Shown here: in pieces, positions 54,348 to 61,124 of the stretch | Position numbering within the stretch: the stretch's first letter is position 1 | Layout of the letters: the number at the start of each line of letters is the position of its first letter | Assembly: GCA_002747175.1 (NCBI GenBank) | Contig: PDTK01000033.1 | Coordinates: forward strand, 1 to 61,124 | Length of the DNA stretch: 61,124 bases | Direction: 5' to 3' | DNA from: Deltaproteobacteria bacterium | Lineage (GTDB): Bacteria; Desulfobacterota; Desulfobacteria; Desulfobacterales; Desulfosarcinaceae | Notes under the pieces: generated by a model | Told to the model about the DNA's origin: nothing | What the model saw: the letters and a program-made list of their open reading frames with translations, nothing else | Database searches by the model: none | Translations under genes and position numbers: made by a program

Positions 54348-54504
54348 ATTTAGCGCCTTGACACCCTCAGTCCCGTCGTAATAGATTGACCATACTAACT
54401 TCAAGGGAAAAGCGGCTTCGTTGCCCCGATTTTTCAACAGGTTTTTCGGTTAAAGCATTTGAATCCATCTCCACAGCACCCTGCGACAGAAACGGTGGCG
54501 CATC

Positions 54505-55113
54505 ATGTTGTTTTCAATAAACCCGGACAATCCCCAACTGCGACTGATCAACCGGGTGGTGGATATTCTCAAAGGCGGCGGTCTGATTGCCTATCCGACC
54601 GACACGTATTATGGCATCGGATGCGACATCATGAACAAACGGGCCATCGAAAAGATCTATCAACTGAAGCAGCGCAACAAAAACCAGCCGTTCAGCTTCA
54701 TTTGTGCGGATCTGAAAAACATCAGCCGTTACGCCAAAGTCACCAACTACGCTTACAAGACCATGAAACGGCTCCTGCCCGGCCCTTATACCTTCATTCT
54801 CACCGGGACCAAGCTGGTACCCAAAATCATGCTCACCAAGCGCAAAACCGCCGGCATCCGGGTTCCCGCCAACAATATCTGCCTGGCGTTGGTGGAGGCG
54901 CTGGGCAATCCTGTCATATCCACCAGTGCGACGACCCCCGACGGCGAGGTATTTCACGATGCGTCCCTGATCCACGATTATTTCGGGTCACGGTTGGATG
55001 CGGTCATCGATGGTGGCCCGGTGGCGGGAATGCCTTCGAGCATGGTCTCACTGGAAAACGATCTGCCAGAAGTCATCCGGGAAGGGCTCGGGGATGTAGA
55101 CCTGTTTGTCTGA
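54505..55113 (+). CDS. YciO/YrdC-fold protein (Sua5/TsaC superfamily)
   Basis: 202 residues of the YrdC fold. The nucleotide-pocket region is YPTDTYYGIGCDI near 33, then QLKQRNKNQPFSFIC and RKTAGIRVPANNICLALVEAL. The segment that in true TsaC reads TSAN is here STSATTPDGE, which, with GGPVAGMPSSMVSL, matches the YciO subgroup rather than TsaC itself. TsaC makes threonylcarbamoyl-AMP for t6A; YciO members may have weak or different activity. No other t6A gene is adjacent (tsaB is at 26296). Confidence 0.85.
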   Translation: MLFSINPDNPQLRLINRVVDILKGGGLIAYPTDTYYGIGCDIMNKRAIEKIYQLKQRNKNQPFSFICADLKNISRYAKVTNYAYKTMKRLLPGPYTFILTGTKLVPKIMLTKRKTAGIRVPANNICLALVEALGNPVISTSATTPDGEVFHDASLIHDYFGSRLDAVIDGGPVAGMPSSMVSLENDLPEVIREGLGDVDLFV

Positions 55114-55125
55114 TTCCTTTTTCGT

Positions 55126-55434
55126 TCAGCGTGTGCGCCTGGACCCGGTCAATCGTTTGAGCAACTGACTGTCCGCTTTGCGCTCCAGGTCTTCCAATGC
55201 GTATTCGATGGCCAGTTCAGCCAAGGCCGACTTATTGCCGATGGCAACATTGTCCAGCTTCAACTGGTGGAAGGTCCGGTTGAACCGCTGGAGCACGCTT
55301 TCCGAAAAATAGAAACCGACTTTGCGTTTGGGTTCCGCCTGGCGTGTCACCGGGCCGCCCGTTGCGACGGTGAGCGGATCCAGGGCGTCTTCGTCAAAGA
55401 AGTCGGGAACCGGCTTGCAGTCTGATGCCGTCAT
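55126..55434 (-). CDS. Small DNA-binding-like partner of ParA
   Basis: 102 residues. The N-terminal 35 are acidic and disordered; the C-terminal 60 read RKVGFYFSESVLQRFNRTF, then NKSALAELAIEYALEDLE, with a short strand plus two helices like a ribbon-helix-helix domain. It overlaps the ParA gene by 41 nt. By position and size it resembles small ParG-like partners of ParA. DNA binding is inferred. Confidence 0.6.
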   Translation of the reverse strand: MTASDCKPVPDFFDEDALDPLTVATGGPVTRQAEPKRKVGFYFSESVLQRFNRTFHQLKLDNVAIGNKSALAELAIEYALEDLERKADSQLLKRLTGSRRTR

Positions 55435-56203
55435 TGATCAACCTTTCTGCCAATTTTCGATAATCCCGGGCGCCTGAAGCGTTGTCAGCATATTCGAATA
55501 TGCTTTTGCCCTTCATCGGCGCTTCGCATAAACGCACATTGTGGTAAATGGGGTCGCAAATCTGTTTGGTGAACAATCGTTTGAGCCGGCGATACAGATC
55601 ATGGCTCTGACGGGTCCGCCGGTCGAACATCGTGGGGAGGATATATTTTAGCCGCAAGGATCGATTGCGCTGCTGAACGGAGACCAGATACCCGAAGAAG
55701 GTTTTCAGGCCTTCCATGGCCGGTCCTTGAAGGGCGACGGGGCACAGGACCTCGTTGACGGCCATGAGGATATTGACACTGAGCACATCCCAACCGGGCG
55801 CACAGTCGAAAATCAGGTAATCCAAACGTCCGCTTTTGGGCGACAGCTGCCGATGCAGCACGGCATGGCGCCGATCGCGTGGCTGTTCGCCAAGCCAGTG
55901 CTTGAGTTCAACCAGCTTGATGCCGCCGGCCAGAACCCACAGGTTCTCACGCACGGCATGAATCGCTTCCCGTTTGAGAATCTGATGCCCGTCGCCATCG
56001 CTACCGGTGATGAATTCGTATAGGCCGTATGGTGGTGACACACCCAGAAAGGTGGTTGTCTGGGCCTGGGTATCACAGTCCACCAGCAGAACCCGTTTGC
56101 CCGCCAGCGCCAGGGCATGGGCCAAATTTACCGACGTGGTGGTCTTCCCCACGCCCCCCTTGGCCATGGCAACGGCTATCTTTCGCATCAAAGGCGCTTG
56201 CAT
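55394..56203 (-). CDS. ParA/MinD-type ATPase
   Basis: 269 residues. Deviant Walker A KGGVGKTT near 15-22, then VDCDTQAQTTTFLG, and FDCAPGWDVLSVNILMAVNE near 142-161. These mark the ParA/Soj family that positions DNA or protein complexes on the nucleoid. The ATG at 56203 overlaps the sppA stop as TGATG, so it is coupled. There is no nearby parB, parS or origin, so this is an orphan ParA with the small partner downstream. Confidence 0.88.
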   Translation of the reverse strand: MQAPLMRKIAVAMAKGGVGKTTTSVNLAHALALAGKRVLLVDCDTQAQTTTFLGVSPPYGLYEFITGSDGDGHQILKREAIHAVRENLWVLAGGIKLVELKHWLGEQPRDRRHAVLHRQLSPKSGRLDYLIFDCAPGWDVLSVNILMAVNEVLCPVALQGPAMEGLKTFFGYLVSVQQRNRSLRLKYILPTMFDRRTRQSHDLYRRLKRLFTKQICDPIYHNVRLCEAPMKGKSIFEYADNASGARDYRKLAERLINDGIRLQAGSRLL

Positions 56204-57099
56204 CACAATCCGTTCGGTTCGTATCGATATTGGGCCCAGATCGATGGCTGGAACCATGATGAAACCCATCGGGTCAGTGAAGACGACATCAGGTAGCGCA
56301 TTATCGAAAATTTTTTGTCCCGTGCGTAAACCGCAACCACGGGACCGTCCACACCGCCCAATTCGCCGGCCCAGGCCAAGGCATCTTCGAAATTGCCCAG
56401 ACGATCCACCAAACCCCTTTGCTTGGCCTCTTCGCCGGTGAAAATTCGTCCATCGGCCGCCGCCTCGACCTGGCTGCGTTCCATTTTCCTGCCAACAACA
56501 ATGGCGGAAACAAATTGCTCGTGAATATCACCGGTGATCGATTGCAGCAACCGGCGTTCGTCATCGCGCATTTCCCGCGTGGGAGATCCGGTGTCCTTGT
56601 ATGGCCCGCTTTTGATCACCACGGGGACCAACCCAATCTTGTCCAGTAGTTGGCGAAAATTGGTATAGCCCATGATAACACCGATGCTGCCGGTAATCGT
56701 GCCGGGATTGGCGACAATCCCATTGGCCGCGCAGGCCACGTAATAACCGCCGGATGCCGCCACGCCCCCCATGGATGCCACAACGGACTTGTCGCCGATG
56801 GTTTTTCTGATCTCTCGATAAATTTCTTGGGAAGGTCCGACGGCACCGCCAGGCGAATCCACCCGGACAACGATGGCCTTGATGTCGTCATCTTCGCGGA
56901 ACCGGCGAATCTGCGCCACCGCGTCCCGGCTATCGATAATGGCGCCCGCGATTTCTACGACACCCACGGCTTCACCTCCGCTGCTTCGGACACCGCTGCC
57001 CATCCACGCTGCCAAGCCCATGACACCGAGTACCAAGGCGGTAAAAATCCCAAAACCCACCAGAGAAAAAAACAGGTAGGGATGACGTCGCGAAAACAT
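56203..57099 (-). CDS. sppA: Signal peptide peptidase SppA
   Basis: 298 residues, the short SppA form. An N-terminal membrane anchor (PYLFFSLVGFGIFTALVLGV) is followed by the Ser/Lys protease domain: RVDSPGGAVGPSQEIY near 97-112, the Ser in MGGVAASGGYYVACAA, and the Lys in KSGPYKDTGSPTREM near 190. It degrades signal peptides in the membrane. ATG 57099 has AAGGA upstream; the in-frame ATG 57156 is not preferred. It follows rpsA after a terminator. Confidence 0.9.
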   Translation of the reverse strand: MFSRRHPYLFFSLVGFGIFTALVLGVMGLAAWMGSGVRSSGGEAVGVVEIAGAIIDSRDAVAQIRRFREDDDIKAIVVRVDSPGGAVGPSQEIYREIRKTIGDKSVVASMGGVAASGGYYVACAANGIVANPGTITGSIGVIMGYTNFRQLLDKIGLVPVVIKSGPYKDTGSPTREMRDDERRLLQSITGDIHEQFVSAIVVGRKMERSQVEAAADGRIFTGEEAKQRGLVDRLGNFEDALAWAGELGGVDGPVVAVYARDKKFSIMRYLMSSSLTRWVSSWFQPSIWAQYRYEPNGL

Positions 57100-57124
57100 A
57101 ATTTTTTCCTTATGCCGAATGCCG

Positions 57125-57170
57125 ATTAAAAATGCCGGCGGGCCTTTATCAGGCAATCCGCCGGCATTTA
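57125..57170 (-). terminator. Intrinsic terminator after rpsA
   Basis: A 12-bp perfect stem (57130-57141 with 57158-57169, 16-nt loop) is followed on the minus strand by TTTTTAAT. It lies between rpsA and sppA and also ends in an AT tract on the plus strand. Confidence 0.8.
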
Positions 57171-57199
57171 CGGTCTATAATGGGCAACAATACGGCTGA

Positions 57200-58939
57200 C
57201 TACTCTTCGTTGCTGAGTTTCTCCTGCAGGTTTTCACGCAGGATCTCTCCGAAACTAGAGGTCGCCGGCCCCATGTTGTTGACGTATTCGGTAAGCAGTT
57301 CCTGATCGTCTTCCATGTCCAGTCGTTTGATGGACAGGCCGATGCGGCGCTCTTCGCTATTGATGTTCATGACCTTGGCGGTGAGCAATTGTCCGATTTC
57401 GAACTGGCCGACAGGTGTCTTGATTTTCTCTTTGCTGATTTCGGAAACGTGGATTAGACCCTCAATGCCTTCCTCCAACTCGACGAACACACCGAAATCG
57501 GTCACATTGGTAACGGTACCGGTGATTTCCTTACCCACCTCGTAGCGTTCGGCAACCGTATCCCAGGGATCCGCCTGCAGCTGTTTGACGCCCAGAGAAA
57601 AACGTTCCTGTCCCTTGTCGATTTCGAGGACGATGGCCTGGATGACATCCCCTTTTTTGTAAATCTCCGAAGGGTGTTTGATGCGTTTGGTCCAGGAGAT
57701 ATCGGAAATGTGGACCAAACCGTCGATTCCTTCATCGATGCCGATGAACAGACCGAAATCGGTGATGTTTTTGATCTTCCCTTCAATGGTTGTCCCAATG
57801 GGGTATTTGTCGCTGATCACGTCCCAGGGATTCGGTGCGGCCTGCTTCATGCCCAGGGAGATGCGGCGGTTTTCCGGTTTGATGTCCAGGACCATGGCGT
57901 CCACAATTTCACCCACGGACACGACCTTGGAAGGATGACGCACCTTACGGGTCCAGGACATTTCGGAAACGTGGATCAGGCCTTCGATGCCTTCTTCCAA
58001 TTCGACGAATGCGCCATAATCGGTCAGGCTTACCACCTTGCCCGAAATACGCGATTCCACCGGATACTTGTCGATGGCGGTGGCCCACGGATCCTCGGTC
58101 AATTGTTTCATGCCCAGGGATACACGCTCGCGCTCCAGGTCCAGGCTGAGAATCTTGACGTTGATTTCATCGCCTACGGTAAACAGTTCGGAGGGGTGCT
58201 TGACCCGTCCCCAGGAAATATCGGTAATGTGCAGCAACCCGTCAACACCGCCCAGATCGACGAAAACACCGTACTCGGTAAGGTTTTTAACGATACCGGG
58301 CACGACCTTGCCTTCGTGAATGGTAGCCAGCGTCTGAGCCCGTTTGGTCTCACGCTCTTCTTCAAGCAGCACCCGCCTGGAAAGAACGATGTTGCTGCGC
58401 TTGCGGTTGTATTTCAGAATCTTGAAATCGAACTCCTTGCCGACCATTTCGTCCAGGTTGCGAATGGGCCGCAGATCCGCCTGGGAACCGGGCAGAAACG
58501 CCTGTACGCCGATATCCACGGAAAAACCGCCTTTAACCCGGCTGGTAATGGTTCCGGCAATGGTGCCATCCGCTTCGTGGCGTGCCTTGATGTCATCCCA
58601 CACCTTGACCTTCTCGGCTTTTTCCTTGGAGAGCACGACGACTTCGTTCTCGTCGTCCCACCACTCCACCATCACCTCGACGGTATCGCCGACGGCTGCC
58701 TTGATCTCTCCGTCGACTTCGAATTCACGGATGCGGATCTGACCCTCAGATTTGTATCCGATGTCCACCAGGACATGATCCTTATCAACGGAAATGATCT
58801 TTCCGTTGACCACCTCACCCTCGGCAAAGCGTTTGAAGCTCTCCTCATAAAGATCCATGAGTTCGGCCATGCTTTCGCCGGTGACACTGTCTTTCTCGAC
58901 TTCTTCTTCTGTTGATGCGTTGTCTGCAAAGTTATCCAT
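57200..58939 (-). CDS. rpsA: 30S ribosomal protein S1
   Basis: About 579 residues with six S1 RNA-binding repeats. Repeats 3-6 are clearest, each with a block like EGIEGLIHVSEMSW or DGLVHISDISW and TDYGAFVELE. S1 binds mRNA leaders and brings them to the 30S subunit. I chose ATG 58939 because GGGGGAA precedes it; ATG 58966 is an in-frame alternative. The downstream gene is sppA. Confidence 0.96.
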   Translation of the reverse strand: MDNFADNASTEEEVEKDSVTGESMAELMDLYEESFKRFAEGEVVNGKIISVDKDHVLVDIGYKSEGQIRIREFEVDGEIKAAVGDTVEVMVEWWDDENEVVVLSKEKAEKVKVWDDIKARHEADGTIAGTITSRVKGGFSVDIGVQAFLPGSQADLRPIRNLDEMVGKEFDFKILKYNRKRSNIVLSRRVLLEEERETKRAQTLATIHEGKVVPGIVKNLTEYGVFVDLGGVDGLLHITDISWGRVKHPSELFTVGDEINVKILSLDLERERVSLGMKQLTEDPWATAIDKYPVESRISGKVVSLTDYGAFVELEEGIEGLIHVSEMSWTRKVRHPSKVVSVGEIVDAMVLDIKPENRRISLGMKQAAPNPWDVISDKYPIGTTIEGKIKNITDFGLFIGIDEGIDGLVHISDISWTKRIKHPSEIYKKGDVIQAIVLEIDKGQERFSLGVKQLQADPWDTVAERYEVGKEITGTVTNVTDFGVFVELEEGIEGLIHVSEISKEKIKTPVGQFEIGQLLTAKVMNINSEERRIGLSIKRLDMEDDQELLTEYVNNMGPATSSFGEILRENLQEKLSNEE

Positions 58940-59221
58940 TGACTCTCGATTCCCCCTTGACCTCATTTTTATTTACTGACCTTGCTATCGCAGGCAGCAT
59001 ATCCTGATAAGGATACACAAACGTTGGAGACATTGCAATGGTTTATTTATGCGTCGGGCATGTTTTGTGCCGGTGGGGGCTACCTTAGCCAAACGTTCCG
59101 TCCGGCAATTTCATCGCCTGCGACGCCACCTGCGTGTGAACCCCGATTTTCTATTTCTGGATCGCACCCGTTACGGCCCGTTACGGGCTTTTACGAATCT
59201 TCGAACAGATGGGCGCCCGGG

Positions 59222-59421
59222 TGGCCTTTCGCAGAAGAAGGAAAGGGTACTAACAAAGATGAAGGAAAAGCTTTTCAACTGTATCTACAAGCGGCATTAC
59301 GTGGAGATAGGCAATCATTTCAAGAAGTAGGACGATGCTATTTATTATTATGGTATCGGTACCAAAGAAGACAGATCCCTCGCTGATATCTGGTATACTG
59401 CCATACCATGTTGGATTTGTT
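59222..59421 (+). pseudogene. Frameshifted Sel1-repeat remnant
   Basis: In frame 2 the sequence reads GKGTNKDEGKAFQLYLQAAL and GDRQSFQEVGRCY. The next part of the same repeat, YYGIGTKEDRSLADIWYTA, is in frame 3, after a slippage-prone TATTTATTATTATGG stretch at about 59340-59352. Together they match the Sel1/TPR-like consensus (GxGxxxDxxKAxxxYxxAAxxGxxxAxxxLGxCY). It stops soon after. Sel1 proteins act as binding scaffolds; this one is a fragment. The surrounding 58940-59221 has no other gene I can support. Confidence 0.6.
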
Positions 59422-59441
59422 GACGAAATCGAAAAGGCAAT

Positions 59442-59561
59442 GTTTTTGAGGAAGTTCAACCTGCCATGAATATGGACGGCTGGAAAGCCACCCGCAATGC
59501 GTGGCAAGCCCTTTTCCCGGCGCCCGTTATTGTTTGTTGTTTTCTAAATGATTTCAGATAG
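59442..59561 (+). pseudogene. Fragment of a DDE-type transposase
   Basis: The frame reads MNMDGWKATRNAWQALFPAP then VIVCCFLNDFR and stop. The DGWKATxNAWxxLFP...CFLH-like pattern is familiar from transposase genes that occur widely in anaerobes and cyanobacteria, but I cannot assign an IS family. The fragment has no recognisable termini. The stretch 59562-60010 holds no feature I can name. Confidence 0.45.
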
Positions 59562-60010
59562 TTATATTATATCCTGAATTATGCTGTTTTTACTGCCTAT
59601 TTTTGTCCCTTTTTCCAAATGCGGTTACCCTGTGAGCTATCTTTCAGGCTCTTGATAACCGTTCTATTCTTTGTTATAAGTAAAAGAAACCGTTCCTATC
59701 CATTATATCCATTTATTTATACAATACCATCTTGAAATGATTCTGACTCCTTGTCGTGATATCGTTTCTTTGAGTATTGTATTGATAAGCATGAGTCCTT
59801 TTTCCTGGCGGATTCGGTTATGTTCGTGGTCTAACAAAACCATAATCACTTGAAAGAACTCATGCGTTCTTGCTTGATGACGTCAACCGGCTGCACCCAT
59901 TCCTGCGAAAAGCTAAAAAAGAAGGGGCCTCTTGTTTTGTCGAGACATCCCTGTAAGTCATGCATGACAAGCAGCTTCGCCAAAACGGGTTCAGGGGCTT
60001 AATGTGAAAC

Positions 60011-60682
60011 GTGACCCAGAAAATAGAGAATCGAGCTGAAGTCAGAAAATTTGAAAGAGAAGTTCTTGAAATGAGTGAACGAGAACGAAGAAAAATTGCG
60101 TTTGCGCTTCACGATGATCTTTGTCCGCAATTAATTGGGATTGATGTGCTTTTTGAGATTCTAAAGCAACAATTGCAAACGGACCTGCCCACAGCGGTGG
60201 CGTGGGCTGACAAGATAGGGCAGCAACTGCGCGAATCCATAGAAAAGGCCCGTCTTCTGTCCCGGGGACTGTTTCCTGTGGATATTGCGACGCATGGAAT
60301 TGATGTTTCCCTATCGGAATTGATCGAGTATGTGGAAAATACATTTGGCATCGCCTGCCAATTGGATTGCGACAACTTCAATCCATTTATCGACAACACC
60401 ACCGCCAGCCATGCGTACTATATTGCCCATGAAGCCATCCACAATGCCGTCAAGCACGCAGGCGCGGAAAATATCCGGGTTCAGTTTACAACTGGTAAAG
60501 GGAAAAGCATTTTGGCGGTTAGCGATGATGGTAAAGGCCTCTGCCTGGAAAAGCAGGGCAAAGGGATGGGCATTAAAATCATGCAGTATCGGGCGCGAAG
60601 CGTAAATGGCTCCCTTGAATTTGGCAGATCACCTGAAGGGGGAACGGTGGTGTCGCTTGAGATACGGCATGATCTATCCTGA
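60011..60682 (+). CDS. Sensor-less histidine kinase (NarL/DegS-like)
   Basis: 223 residues starting at GTG 60011; a TGA just upstream in frame rules out a longer form here. The HisKA_3-type dimerisation helix has the phosphorylated His in KIAFALHDDLCPQLIG near 34. The HATPase domain has the N box HEAIHNAVKHAGA, G1 SDDGKGL and G2 KGMGIKIM. Typical members of this class have an N-terminal sensor domain; here it is absent, so the gene may be a truncated kinase or one whose sensing is by another protein. The response regulator follows after 18 nt. Confidence 0.85.
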   Translation: MTQKIENRAEVRKFEREVLEMSERERRKIAFALHDDLCPQLIGIDVLFEILKQQLQTDLPTAVAWADKIGQQLRESIEKARLLSRGLFPVDIATHGIDVSLSELIEYVENTFGIACQLDCDNFNPFIDNTTASHAYYIAHEAIHNAVKHAGAENIRVQFTTGKGKSILAVSDDGKGLCLEKQGKGMGIKIMQYRARSVNGSLEFGRSPEGGTVVSLEIRHDLS

Positions 60683-60700
60683 TTGAGGATTAACAGACAA

Positions 60701-61124
60701 ATGAAAAGCAAAATACTGATTGTCGAGGACCATCCCATCTTTAAGATGGGATTGTGTGAGTTGGTCAGTCGCGAAGCGGACCTGCGTATATGCGGAAGTG
60801 CCGAGGATGTTGCTGAAGCCAGAACAATCATAGATATGGAAAAACCGGACCTCGTCATTATTGATCTATCCCTGAAAAACAGCAACGGTATGGTCCTCAT
60901 CAAGGAGTTGAACACCCACCATAAGGAAATATCCGTTCTGGTATTGTCCATGCATGAGGAAGCGTACTACGCAGAGCGGTGCCTTTTGGCCGGAGCCAAA
61001 GGTTATTTAAACCGATCTTCGAAATCCCCACCCTTTGGGTGGGGTAAAGGGGACTGGCTGCGCCGGTCCCGGATGGGCATGGCCGTAAAGGCCGCTCACT
61101 GCTATCCTTACATGAAGTTGTTGC
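60701..61124 (+). pseudogene. Response regulator receiver, interrupted at the window edge
   Basis: The first 105 codons form a normal NarL-type receiver: ILIVEDHPIF at the front, phosphorylated Asp at 55 (LVIIDLSL), LVLSMHEEAYY and AGAKGYLN. In intact proteins the next residue is usually Lys (GYLNK), then a LuxR-type HTH. Here GYLN is followed by an unrelated RSSKSPPFGWGKGDWLRRSR, encoded by hairpin-rich DNA, and the frame is still open at the window end. I infer an insertion at about 61013-61020. The kinase upstream is its likely partner. Confidence 0.7.
61013..61124 (-). mobile_element. Hairpin-rich end of a possible inserted element
   Basis: Three consecutive inverted repeats: CCCCACCC/GGGTGGGG (61026-61033 with 61037-61044, 3-nt loop), GGGACTGG/CCGGTCCC (61050-61057 with 61063-61070, one wobble), and GGCC/GGCC (61081-61084 with 61090-61093). 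On the minus strand the C-rich-loop hairpin would be the final structure before the response-regulator DNA, like the 3' end of a TnpB-type (IS200/IS605) element with its guide RNA. The transposase would lie beyond the window. This identity is a guess. Confidence 0.35.

Noticed and set aside
59049..59330. 93-residue open frame upstream of the transposase fragment
   Set aside because: It runs across the Sel1 remnant in another frame and shows no similarity to any family I know.

Overview
The window looks like a chromosomal core segment of a sulfate-reducer-like deltaproteobacterium (Desulfobacterota, most like Desulfobacterales/Desulfosarcina relatives). This is inferred from the gene set: a dnaG-rpoD pair, an indolepyruvate:ferredoxin oxidoreductase, a complete futalosine-type menaquinone locus with its own UbiA/UbiD/UbiX proteins, a short DUF134 protein beside an Mrp ATPase, GTP cyclohydrolase IB, and many small conserved proteins of the kind seen in that group. 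No database search was possible, so the taxon is a judgement. Coding density is high. Almost all genes are chromosomal housekeeping or metabolic genes, and only the last 2 kb shows clear decay and insertion.

Layout. 1-5120: hisB, then a strong sigma-70 promoter, dnaG, rpoD and a CAT-anticodon tRNA with its own terminator. 5163-9690: a Nif3-like protein, a zinc-ribbon coiled-coil protein, RNase P RNA, a protein with a C-terminal HPr-like domain and ispD. 9760-17700 (minus strand): a free-standing archaeal-type ThrRS editing domain, a membrane-fused spermidine synthase-like protein, a KhpA-type KH protein, iorA/iorB, a PilZ protein, ilvN and a DUF3783 protein. 18000-22660: a divergent module built on two paralogous CBS-domain proteins, one coupled to a left-handed beta-helix protein and the other to an SLC13/DASS anion transporter. 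22744-29420 (minus): folE2, a TtcA-like protein, rpoZ, greA, psd, tsaB and lon. 29750-40660: prepilin peptidase, Mrp, DUF134, LysM protein, M29 aminopeptidase, bifunctional nuclease, miaB, DUF4911, recJ and an RNase Z-like protein.

40827-48694 (minus): the menaquinone block, mqnD-mqnB-ubiA-ubiX-ubiD followed by mqnE-mqnA-mqnC. Together these cover chorismate to a demethylmenaquinone-type product, with only the final C-methyltransferase missing from the window. 48838-58940: dnaE, guaB, a YciO-like protein, an orphan ParA with a small partner, sppA and rpsA. 58940-61124: a roughly 1 kb decayed stretch holding a frameshifted Sel1-repeat remnant and a transposase fragment, then a sensorless histidine kinase and a response regulator whose reading frame runs into a structured, hairpin-rich sequence that looks like the end of a mobile element.

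Three families of dispersed intergenic repeats were found by eye: a 46-bp imperfect palindrome (near-identical copies at 32230 and 54301, partial copies elsewhere), a roughly 140-bp element (inverted pair flanking the LysM gene plus a partial copy at 30530), and a roughly 120-155-bp element with an internal CTCAGTC-type microsatellite (34893, 40655, 43834). I found no CRISPR array, prophage or integron. The less ordinary items are the CBS/beta-helix/transporter module, the HPr-domain fusion, the coupled ParA/small-protein pair, the repeat families and the insertion at the right edge.
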